A stretch of 64,000 nt of DNA, from assembly GCA_948567375.1 (NCBI GenBank), contig OX419760.1, positions 36,270,001-36,334,000 of the forward strand, given 5' to 3'. The translations under genes and the position numbers were made by a program. Source of the stretch: Lunularia cruciata (lineage: Eukaryota > Streptophyta > Marchantiopsida > Lunulariales > Lunulariaceae). The notes below the pieces were generated by a model that searched no databases, was not told the DNA's origin, and saw only the letters and a list, made by a program, of their open reading frames with translations. Positions 34,809 through 45,545 of this stretch are shown one piece after another. Positions within the stretch are counted from its first letter, which is position 1. The number at the start of each line of letters is the position of its first letter.

Positions 34809-37800
34809 TCAAGAAGGTAGGATCAGCATTCCCAAGGCTATAGCGGCAAATGGAACTGTGAGATTATCATCAAGACGGGTGCTAATGGGCATTGATTCTA
34901 CTATGGTGGTCAAGAAAGAGACAATAGCTACCCCAGCAAATGTCCCTGGTAGAATATGGATGAATCCGAAATAGGCAAAATATTGCAAGTATCTGCAAGC
35001 AGGAATCTGAATCTATTAGTGCCCAGATACAAGTAAGATGACTCCATGTCCGCAACTGAAATCACGAAATATTGACAACCGTTATAGAGACCGGCACAAT
35101 GTGTAAATTCTTTCTCTGAGATTTTTTAAGGAAAGGGTTTAATAACAACTTACAACAACGATACAACGGTGCTAGCAATAAACATCGCCATGCTCCCAGC
35201 ATAAGATTTGTCACTGTTCCATGGTAACTTAGCCCCTCCGAAATTTCTTCCAATAATGTCAGCAAAACCTGTCCATCGTAGACTTATCAGACAAACTTAT
35301 TAGAACGGACATGCTTCTTCCTAGGACTTCTTCCATCTCCAAACAAACTCTCTTGATTAAGTTTCCAAAGAACCCGAAACACTCGACTGAGCACATTATT
35401 GCTTGTTCGGGGTGTTTCCCTTTTCCCCCGGAGGACAAACGGACGGCTGCTTCACACATCTAGGTTCATTTAAAAAGAAACAAAGGGAAAGTTGAGACTA
35501 GTTCGTCGCGTGGATATGAGGATATGAGAGCAGAAGCCGTTCAAAGAACGGGGAATCCAGAACTCATTACATGCATGTGAAGTGCAGATGAAATGTAAAC
35601 AAAATAAGTGCAAACCGAGATGAGTATTAAATCCGTAAGGAGATTAAGTGAATAAAGTTTCAGGACAGCATGTGCTATGGACGCATGAGTCCTGAAACGT
35701 TAAACACCTGAAGGAAGCAGAAGGCGGCCATAGTAAACCTCCAAGAAAGCAATTACGACTTCATCAGTCCCTAACGCAATGCCGAAGTAGCTGAGCGAAT
35801 GTCAGTACACCTAGTACCGAGTTTCTGTTCAGAAGCTCATGAGTACCATGAGCTTTTGAGCAAAACTCGTCGCTTGGATGCTTCAAGAGTTATGCGTCTC
35901 ACACGAAAGGAAGTTCATTTTATGCGGTCTACTTGCTATATGTTTAGTACATATAGCAATATGCTATATACGTTTAGCAATATGGCAACACAAAGTTACA
36001 GACGTGTGCACCAAGGAAGCTACAAGAAGTTCGGATGTAACCTAAAAGTGCATGTCTCCATCATGATGGGATTCCTATATCTTTGCAGGCCATCTTAGCA
36101 GGTGAGTATCCAAGAGTACTTTCTCTTGCAAGCAAGGGTTTGCAGGTCAGACATACTACTGCTCTTCAAACCCAGAAATCATAACAGTGTTTCTATATTG
36201 ACGTTTTCTGTTTTTGATCCAGTTTTGGTCTATATTTGAACACATGCTCACGAATTCATTGAAACGTACCATCCCCAGCACAGAGATTGACAAGAGCGAC
36301 AATCCCAATGGGTGAACTCCGCCAGAAGCATACGGTTGTGACGACTATAGCAAGAGCATAGTAAAACGGCCCTTTCAGAAGTTCCCTGTGACAACCGACA
36401 GTCTCTCAACGAGTTCAGTAAATTTTACACTAGCGTATTTAAACTAGTTTGTCAAGGAGAGAAGGAGCCCCAAACTCAAAAAGAAATGATCCATTTCTTG
36501 ATGCTACTCACACATCAGGCTATGACATCCTTACCTCCTATCCCCTTCCCTGCTCATAGCTTTAATCATGGCGTCATTCTGCAGTAGTCCAAAGCCCAGG
36601 CCTAGCATTCGAACTCCATTCCCGGCTGGGGCTAGTGCACACAGGTATTTAGCAATTGGTGCGTAACTGCAAAACCAGCAACTCGCTTACTCATAACCGG
36701 AGGTATCTGCTAAGGTGGAACTGCTTCTAGCAACGAAGTGCAGCAATGGAATTTGATATCAACAGAGTGACTGAGAACAACTGAACAGAAACCAGTGAAC
36801 TGGTCTTGGTAGTAGATTCATCAAGGTAATGCTGGGACACAGGTGAATTGTGACTCTGTGATAGGACAGCACTTACCTGAACAGGGGCCAGAAAAGCATA
36901 AATCCAAGGCCCACCACGATATGCACCAGTTTCCTGCTAAGTTTCTGCACCAATGTGTAAACCTTAAACATTATTGTCCCAACTTCCGAAAGCATTGATG
37001 GACAAAGCTGAACTTTCTAGCACAAATATTGAGTACTGGAATATAGAACCCATTGTAAACAACCCTATCCCGTACCCACGTCTTACCAGACTGACTCTGA
37101 CTCTGACATTTGACATTAACATAGTAAAATAATAGAAATCTTCATATTTGAACTTTCTAGCACAACTATTGCAATAATGTTGAGACAAACTTACACCAAA
37201 AGTTGAACTGTAAGTTTTACCTTCGACTCCATTTGGACATACGGAGATACCCATGAGAAACAGGACTGCAAATATCCTCTACGACTGCACTCACTGGAGG
37301 TCTGTTAACTCATGACACAAACACTTACTCTCTATTTTCCTGACTTTATAACTACTTAGCCTATCATATACGGAAGTCGATCGCAATCAATCTTCCGAGT
37401 CCCTCAACGTTTTCGTCTCCATCGTCGTTCTACGACAATCTAAGAATCTTGCCGACTGATGAATCTGCTATAGCTAAAACTTAGAGCAAGGGACTGAATG
37501 GAACTCGTAACAGGGACTGAATCGAACTCGTAAAGTCTCTGCAGCCGTGGATCCTTACGGCAGTTCTATTACGACAGCTGCAGTAGATACCCTTACAAAA
37601 ATACCCCAACATCTTCTACAAGGGAAATCTTGACGATAATCTCAGAAGACGCAAACATAGATTCTGTGTGGGAGATATTCTTAATCGTCTCTAAACCACA
37701 CCTTTCACTCCCAGCAAATATCCTCAATCTCACAACGATCAAATCATCTGAGCTTAAAATCTTGACCCGCTAACTAGCATCGGAGTTCTTTACTCCCACT

Positions 37801-38448
37801 CTGTAGCCAAATTGCTCTCGACGATATGGCTTACAACAGTTGGAGGAGGGTCTGCTTCTTCCACTGACACGAAGGTTTCCCTACCGAGAGGAGACTTCAA
37901 TTTTAAACAACAACCAAAAGCAACTAGCAATCACACAACTCAGTCGGATCAATGGAATGCAGCTTCACCTTGTCCAAAACATCGCGTTTCGCCAGTTCAT
38001 CAAAGGACTTCAGCAGAGACAGAGCTCCGGCAATGGTCAACACACTGGCGATCAGGTCATGCATGGTGATTGCCGAGAGAGGCATGAAGGAAGCAATCCC
38101 TGGAGTGTAAACAGCACAACTGCCCAACACCGTTCCAGAATCCCTGCCCTCTACTTGCCTTTCATCAGGGAATAATGGAGCAGAATCTTCTTCCCCACTT
38201 GATCCAGGCGTGGACCAAAAACTCTTAATTACATTAAACAGAGAGTTTTTTCCCCTAAAGAAAGAAGTGACGTTTATAAGGTCTGCCCCACATAAAGAGG
38301 ACTGAGCTCGACCGATAACTGAGCTTGATCCACATAAAATAACTCGAGACCTCCTCCTCCCGGAGCAGGAGTCACCAAATTTCCCGCCTGAACAAGAAGG
38401 AAAAAGAGGCGGAGAACATGCCCTCAAGCTACACGACAAGAGGGCCAT
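34809..38448 (-). CDS. Phytol/farnesol kinase family protein (VTE5/FOLK type), six exons
   Basis: Exons in transcription order: 38448-37969, 36944-36877, 36666-36535, 36385-36270, 35268-35154, 34992-34809 (TGA). All introns are GT-AG and phases agree; 364 residues. The N-terminus (MALLSCSLRACSPPLFPSCS, Ser/Arg-rich) looks like a plastid transit peptide. The membrane core begins near residue 125 (MHDLIASVLTIAGALSLLKS). Family motifs follow: KLSRKLVHIVVGLGFMLFWP, REGDRRELLKGPFYYA, LCAGDGFADIIGRNFGG with KSYAGSMAMF (nucleotide-binding region of this CTP-dependent kinase family), and VESMP-x5-LDDNLTVP near the end. Members phosphorylate phytol (tocopherol and chlorophyll-phytol salvage) or farnesol. 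I cannot tell which from sequence alone. It converges with the EPFL gene. Confidence 0.93.
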
Positions 38449-39446
38449 AATTGAAAGCTGTCACTGTGTAATGAGCAGCTGCGGACAGACCAGACCCAGT
38501 TCCCTATCTCCTCCGCAAAAGCATGGTGACCAAATTCTTCCGCTCCTGCTCGTGTTGTTTCTCCAAGCTATACCCACAAGTTCTTTGCTCCCCAGCAGCA
38601 GAGGAATTCAACCTCATGACAGAAGAAGCGTGGACGGACAGAGTGGTAGTTAACATTCTTCCCCGCTCCTCTTGTGTTCTTCTGCCAACCTTTCATGTCC
38701 TCCCAACAGAAGGAAGGAATCAACCATCCAACAGTAAATCCCACTCACAAGAATCCAGGAAGATAACAACGACAAACTGCAAACATGAGTAACCCCAACA
38801 GTGACAGTATCTGCATAGTCAACACCCCAGGCATCAAAAGTAATCACTTCAGTCATTCCTCTGTCAGATCATCCTCGATCATCCCCTCCGACTGCTGGTG
38901 GAATCCATTATTTTGCAAATCCACGGTCAGATCCATTAAACTGATAATGCTGCTTACTCCACTTCGTACCTGGTACATGTAACCAATCTACATCCAGAAA
39001 TAGATTATTTAGATTATCCCGTTCCTACAATTTTTGCGCTTATCATTCGTTTCGTGGATCGAACGAAGTCCGAGGAGACAAACTTCTCGTGACTGCGCGT
39101 TATAATCTAAACTGGGGTTGAGGACACGAGATGGATTTACTGCTACTACACCTGTGGGGAACGCACCAATAGAAGTCTCAAGATATTGATACCGAAGTTA
39201 TCTGCAATCTGCAAATCAGAGGCTTTCCGGAGGAAGGAAGATGATCGCTGCCTGTTCAAATATACAACACAGTAGATGCACATTTGAGCGCGGGATTCGA
39301 TGGATTTTGTGCCGTATAGAACTCTAAGTAGTCCAGAATTCCAGTCCCATGCACTTCGGATTAAGATCAGAGTAACGTAACCACAGTGGGGTTCGAATCT
39401 ACCACCTAGTTGGAACCCCAGGTGTAACAACGAGACTTTAGCCCCA
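38449..39446. other. Upstream region of the phytol/farnesol kinase gene
   Basis: It should contain the promoter and 5' untranslated region of the minus-strand kinase gene. Short frames on both strands (38471-38982) are pyrimidine- or serine-rich and unconvincing. No TATA box was placed with confidence. Confidence 0.35.
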
Positions 39447-39526
39447 TATCATGATTCGCATCATTCTAGGCATCGGGGCACTCCTTGATGTTTGAGTACG
39501 TTTTTAATAGAGTCTCCCAAGCATTT

Positions 39527-39582
39527 CCTTTAGATTCTCTAAACGGGATGCTTGGGAAGCATCCCCTTTAGAGAATCTAAGG
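39527..39582. repeat. 56-nt near-perfect foldback inside the non-LTR copy
   Basis: The outer arms CCTTTAGATTCTCTAAA (39527-39543) and TTTAGAGAATCTAAGG (39567-39582) pair with one bulge. The inner arms GGGATGCTT (39545-39553) and AAGCATCCC (39557-39565) pair perfectly around a GGG loop. The right arm is the colinear element sequence, so the left arm is an inverted extra copy made by a rearrangement. Confidence 0.85.
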
Positions 39583-39730
39583 AAGATTTCATGATTTTTG
39601 GGAAGTTTCTTTTCTTTTGTTTGGTCATTATTTGGTTTATTATTGTTTGGTCATCGTTATTATGGTTTTTTTTTTTCTTTCCAACATGGGTGGTCATAAG
39701 AGAGAATCATTATACAGGAGTCAATTGTCC

Positions 39731-39874
39731 CTACATGAGGGGGACTTTTGTTTGCTATAGTTTATTTTAGAGTTCTTTTATTTATTACTTTGGCCACGCC
39801 CGCTACATGAGGGGGACTTTTGTTTGCTATAGTTTATTTTAGAGTTCTTTTATTTATTACTTTGGCCACGCCCG
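39731..39874. repeat. Perfect 72-bp tandem duplication inside the non-LTR copy
   Basis: 39731-39802 and 39803-39874 are identical, both starting CTACATGAGGGGGACTTTTG and ending ACTTTGGCCACGCCCG. In the other copies this stretch occurs once. Perfect identity in an otherwise heavily diverged copy means the duplication is recent. Confidence 0.97.
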
Positions 39875-42224
39875 GTTAAGTAGTTCACTTTTTAGGTTGT
39901 GTAATTTACTTGGTAGCGGATAATATACATGTTGTTGCCCTTTTAGATCATATTCGGTAATTTTTTGATCATTTTATTTATATTTTATATTCTTGAGAAT
40001 CAAAGTGTTAAAATGTAGAGCATGGTCTCCTTCAAGTATCCTTTCCCACCTTGGCTTCCAAGCGGTGTGCCACATCTCCATATGGACTCCGTATTCTTAG
40101 AGTGCCAATGGGATTCAAGGATTTTGTCACATGTTTCTTAGATGTTGCCCTTGTAGAGGATATTCTTCATGTGGATGAACTCCTTCTACTATGAGATACA
40201 CATGTGACTTTTGGGATGGGCAGCGAGCATAGCAACCGCACGCAAGGTCTCCAAGTATAGAGGTATACAACGAGGTCACCTCTTTGTTCCTCTAGCCATG
40301 GAACTATGGACATGGCGTTTGATACATTTGTCAAGGAGTGCGGGAGAGCTTATCATATTAGACGTCAAGGGGTACCGCTTTCACTCTCATACTTTGTAGC
40401 ATATTTTAAACAAAGTGTGTCCATTGCTCTACAAAGAATGTTTGTTAGTGTAATCCATAGGAGAACAATCACTCTAGATGATGCTTCTTACATTGCTCTA
40501 GTAGTTTGTAGACTTTACTATTTGCATAGCTCAAATATCTTAAGTGTGAATAGGGCAAATTTCTCATTTCTATGCTATTATGGCCTAGTCCCATTCTACT
40601 TCTTTTGTCTCTCCCTTGTACTGCTTTACGAGGTCTTCCCTATCTTCTTTTGTGTTTCTATGTGGTCCCCTTCTCGCTATCATGATTCGCTCCATGATCC
40701 AATAAGTTTCTTAAAGTTTACACCAGGAATATATTGAACGAGCTTATAATTTGCATGGAAACTGGACAGACACACCTTATATTATTGTCCGCTTTTCTAA
40801 GAGGAAAGAAGATTCATTAAGTATGTTTAAAAGTATGTTATGAAATTTCTACATAATACTATACTGATTAATTGGCAGTTAGTTTTATGAAATCTAGTTT
40901 CGCCTCAGATTTATTCCATTTAGAGTCGGATTTTAGTATTCTATTTCGACACTAGCTGGTTACTTGTTTCGAGGCAAATATATACCCAACTGGTCTTTAA
41001 AGCTTGATTTCTGGTTCCGGGCAATTTACAGAAATGATTCAAAATGGCGGTAAGAGGAAATGAGAAGGAGACCTAAAAATGAACATTATTAGAGCGAATT
41101 AAGAGGTTAGATAAGACATGCTTTAATCAACTGTACTACATAGAAAGAAGAGTAAATTGGGACTGCGAATCCCAATGAAGATATCATTTGTTGATTACAT
41201 AGAGTATAGTGTGTTCACGTTACTAATTATTTATGCGAGTTTGATTATACCAAGAGATTATACTTGATGTATATCGGAGAATGAAAGTACTAAGAAAGTT
41301 TTCAGGGGCAAAACCGAAGGAACAAATTGAATGTTGGTATTATTCGCAATAGGCAATAGAGAAAATTAGCTGTGATAAATATTAATTCTTGAATTAGGAA
41401 ATTGAGATATGAAAGCTCCGCACATGTGACAAGTAGCGATACAATTAAACGATGAGAAAAACGTCTAATTTTTCTTACAGATAGTATCTGATTTTAATCT
41501 ATATTTAACATTTGCGTTTTGTGGAAGATATTCTATGAGTGCATATCCTAATTTTGAAAGAGGTGTAAGTTACTGCAGTAATCATTTCTTTCACTTTTGT
41601 GAGATGCAATTATCATATTCAAGCTTATTCTTTTGGATCAAGTATTTCTATAGTAGAACTTTACTGTTTCCAACATAGCTTTTTTTTTATGTTAGAATCT
41701 AAAGAAATGGAAAATAATTCCAGAGTCTCGTTGCTATAGAGAGTTTTTCACTTGTCTTTCAACGTTATAGATACTGAATTGTTTTAATCTGTAGAATAAA
41801 GTCTTGGACTGAGTATCGATTGAGATAACTTCTATTTGGATCCGCAAACGGATCTGTTAAAGGTGGAGTAATATTAGTATAGCAATTCAATTAAATTTAT
41901 AGTAAGTTATCGTCGTTAATTACTCGTTGAATATGAATTTTTGTTAATCTATGTGTAAAATTCTACCGAAAGCTATCAAGAGCATAATTTTTTTTTTCTA
42001 GATTTATCTTCAAAATGGTTTACTAGACCCTACGAATTCAAAAGCCTGTAGAACCTGTAAAACATTAAAAGAATAACTTAAATTTTGATACATGGATAAT
42101 TTGGTTGCAGACTAATTTTTCCATTACCTGTCAGATGTAGAGAGTTCTTTGGCTTAAAGTATGACCCATCATTCAATGTCTAATAAGACGAGTCTTGAAT
42201 AAAGAAAAAGAAATGCAAGAGGAA

Positions 42225-42390
42225 TGAGATAGAAAGACATGAAGTACGTAGATAACAAAAAGAATTGAGGATTCCATCAAGCGGAACAAGGATAATACAC
42301 AAGTGGTAAAATGGAGCTAATTATCACAGTCCTAGGAATGAAGTATCTACCTTACTACAATATGTCGGAAGAAATATAGACATGTGGTCT
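42225..42390 (-). mobile_element. Diverged non-LTR 3'-end copy (minus strand)
   Basis: On the minus strand the order of words matches the element tail: TAGCTCCATTTTACCA, CCTTGTTCCGCTTGATGG, a TCCTCAATTC-TTTTTG-like run, TCTACGTAC. About 70 percent similar by eye. Neither end nor target-site duplication could be fixed, so this is an old insertion. Confidence 0.6.
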
Positions 42391-44392
42391 TATATAATTT
42401 AGAGACTTTGAGTAGATTTCTCATCAGATCTAAAAAATTTTCATTTTAATGATTTATCTCATTAAGATTTAAGAACATAAGGTTATTAATATTACATTTC
42501 TCTTTCGTTTACGTGAGTAACTTTATCTTACCATATTCATTTTATAGTCTAAGATAAAAGGGAAAAAGTTATAAACCACTGAACATAAGCCTTGCAAAAT
42601 TAGATATTGATACTCAAAGGTGTTCACATTTCCTATCTCAAATTTCAGTGAACATATCAGCATAGGATATATCTCCTCAAGATATCAAAATCACGTCAAT
42701 TCAAGTAAGAACATTTCATACTTTCCTCACTCTTAGATAAGAAGGTTTTTTCATTCTTTTCAATTTTAATATAATAAGCTTGTATATTATGGAATAATGT
42801 AGTTGGAATATAATAGCTTCATTGATATTATTTTAACATATATAGGGTTAAGTGTGATCATAATAAAGGAACCTTCACATCATGGGTTTTGGTTTATCAT
42901 GGGCATGATGGGTTTGGGTTTATCAAAATATAAAATGTCAATTTTCATTTATGTAGATTATCAAATTTATATCACAAAATAAATATAAATATAAATATAA
43001 ATTTTCATTATATACAATTTAGAATATATATATTCAAGGTCTTAACTTACAAATGGAATAAAATAATAATTGATAATGATTAATATTAAAAAACTTATTT
43101 AAAATATAAAATTAATTATCATTTAATGAATTATGTATCATCATTACATAAAAATATCAAGCTTGTTACATAGAACGTTTTCTTTACTACATTCTTAGAT
43201 CTTTTATAATTTATAAATATAACATATCTATACCTCAACTTATCTTACTTTATATCACTCATATATTCAATATCAAATGCAAAAGTTGCAATAGGCAAGA
43301 AATATATTTTACTCAAACATTTAAAGGAAAATTTCCAATAGATTTTCAAGTTAGAATTTATTTATCTTTGTAATAATATAGCTTACTCTAAAATATTTAA
43401 CTTATTATTATAATGAAAATATTTAAAGAACCTTAAAAACATCTAATAATTTTAATATCCACTTTTCTTCACATATCATTTTTATCTTGTTTAATCATTC
43501 TAGATTTGGTTCCCACTAGGTAAACTAAGATTTTGCAACTATATAAAGTTGAATTTTTTTTTAAATGTAAAAACTAACATATTTTTAAAATTTTACTCTT
43601 TTCACCTTCATATAATTTTAATTCATTATTATCAACTTCTTTAAAATGAATTATATTATTGGAGATTATATGAGCCATTGCTCCATACTATTGGTTTTGT
43701 TGGTGTATGATATTATATATAAATATCTCTTTTGAACCTTTTTTTCTTAATAGAGTCTTGGAATATTTAGTCTACAACAATCAATTTACTCAAAAAGTGA
43801 CATATACACTCGGAAACAATAGTGATATAATAGTACAGTAGTATAAGTAGGGAGGATTCCTCGCATAGAATTATAGTAAAGAGGCATAATCAAGGACAAT
43901 GATAAGGTTTCTCTCCTTCCAGATTTTGGTCACTAGTCACTATACGATGTGCCACCAAAACTTCTATACTACTTGCTAATGTGCGGTTCCAAGTTGACCA
44001 ATGAAATTGATAACCTCCAACTTCTTCTCCACATCCAAATGCATACTCTTCTTTGCATCAATTAACATCAGATATTTAAGTATAAAGATAAATTCTTAAG
44101 CTAATCATCAAGCGACCAAAAAGAAGAATATATACCAAGGGAGGAAAGAAAATGTGTAGAGCAAAGTCCACCAAAATTCTCATTCCAAAGTATTCAGAAA
44201 AATCCATTAGAAGCGATTAAGAGACTTTGCTTGTCTTTATATCCGGGGACGAGAGACTTCGTTCTTCTTGCGGATGAGTAACAAATAGTGAATCTACCCT
44301 AGTACAAATGCATAACCCTATTGGGAGATTTTACTTTCTAGTATGTTCAAAGTCTTCGTTTTGAGCATGTCTTTTTGAGTGAAATATAATTA

Positions 44393-44444
44393 ACAATTGT
44401 TAATTGTAATAATACAGTTGTTAATTGTAATAATACAATTGTTG
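44393..44444. repeat. 21-bp tandem repeat, 2.5 units, palindromic
   Basis: Two units of ACA(A/G)TTGTTAATTGTAATAAT at 44393-44413 and 44414-44434 differ at one base. A partial third unit follows, ACAATTGTTG. Each unit contains the inverted repeat ACAATTGT. Confidence 0.9.
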
Positions 44445-45497
44445 TATGAGAATTCCAACCATAAAAGGTTCTTGGCTTCTTTTGCGTTTGATTTTCTTCA
44501 ATCCGCTTAGCAGTTCATCTTTTGAATCCTTCATGTTGACATTTTCTTTTTGTTAAAGAAAAGTTTTTACTTGTTAAGGTCTTATTTTTTTCTACATAAA
44601 TATAAGAAATGTATTATTAAGATTAAAAGGCTTGATATCATAAGTTCCACAATGACTAGTGATGAAAATGTTTTATTCCTAATCTAAGATACTATAATTC
44701 TTGATTAAATTATATAAAATTTTATGAATCGCCAGTCACAGAAATCAAAACCAGGGATTATATTACCTCCTAGGAACGATTCCCATCCTTTTACCATTTC
44801 TGTGGGTTTTCGGAAAATTCAAAATCTCAAAATGCCATTTTCAAGAAGTAGATGTAAATTATGGTAATCGCTTTTGAGAAAAATGTTGAAAATAAATACT
44901 GAGTTGCTAAAACACAATTTTGTGATTTGTTCAGGAACTTGACAATGAAGAGAACATAAATTTGTAGGACGTAAGCTTAACAAATCATACACTAAGGCAC
45001 CTAAAATGAAATATATCACTAGGTTTCAATTTTCAAATGAAATCAAAATATTCTCGCATCTTGAGGAAAGTCAACTTTGAACGAACGAATAAAAATAATA
45101 CTCAGAAGTAGCTAAAAAACTGTCTAAGATGAAGTACACCATTCTCATTAGATTACTTTCTTTTAATTTTTAATTTTTAATTTTTTAAATCTTAGATGAA
45201 TGACTCGCTAAACCTGACAGCCACGGGAGAGAGGGACAGGAGGGTGCTTGTTTGGATGGGTGGATGGACGGAAGGAAACGGCGGTGGACGTCGATGAACG
45301 GGGAGTTGGCCGGTGATCGTGGGAACTACAAACGGTAGGAGAGGGTTTAGTCGATGCACGGAACGAGAACAGGGAACAAAAAATTGTCGATGGAGAACAA
45401 AATCGAATACGAGTAATTTCACAATACTCGATTCAGGTGATACGTTGGTAATACGAGATCAACGAAGCAAGGGTTTAGTGAGAGATAACACAGAGAC

Positions 45498-45501
<4 letters not shown>

Positions 45502-45531
<30 letters not shown>
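45502..45531. repeat. (AG)n microsatellite in the leader of the dihydroorotate dehydrogenase gene
   Basis: Fifteen AG dinucleotides lie 14 bp before the proposed start codon. GA tracts in plant 5' leaders can bind BBR/BPC-type factors; that role is only a possibility here. Confidence 0.9.
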
Positions 45532-45535
<4 letters not shown>

Positions 45536-45545
45536 GTTGAGGATT

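Larger units (their letters stand above)
39447..40690 (+). mobile_element. Internally deleted, rearranged non-LTR copy with 13-bp target-site duplication
   Basis: TATCATGATTCGC is perfectly repeated at 39447-39459 and 40678-40690. The insert (39460-40677) is colinear with 53600-55660 of the best copy: CTAGGCAT-GGGCACTCC, the motif A region, ACTTTGGCCA, GATAATA-ACATG (the ADD region), CTTGAGA-TCAA, AGCATGGTCTCC, GGATTTTGTCACA, GTGGATGAACT. It then jumps from about 54215 to about 55195-equivalent sequence (GCAAGGTCTCCAAGTATAG). The C-terminal part (about 40211-40560) and the 3' tail are recognisable. About 0.9 kb of RT-to-endonuclease coding sequence is missing. No product can be made. Confidence 0.85.
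40691..45500. other. Very AT-rich spacer, no recognisable gene
   Basis: Little open reading frame on either strand and long A/T runs, especially 42.7-44.7 kb. The only identified element is a diverged non-LTR tail at 42225-42390. A short palindromic repeat is present at 44393-44444. The last few hundred bases (45190-45500) become GC-richer and probably form the promoter and leader of the downstream gene. Confidence 0.45.

Noticed and set aside
37812-38175. Plus-strand open frames of 85-111 codons
   Set aside because: They lie over exon 1 of the minus-strand phytol/farnesol kinase and are its shadows.
39388-39400. B-box-like GGGGTTCGAATCT just before the non-LTR copy at 39.46 kb
   Set aside because: No paired T-arm of proper length, no A box at the right distance, and it lies outside the target-site duplication, so it is not part of a SINE.
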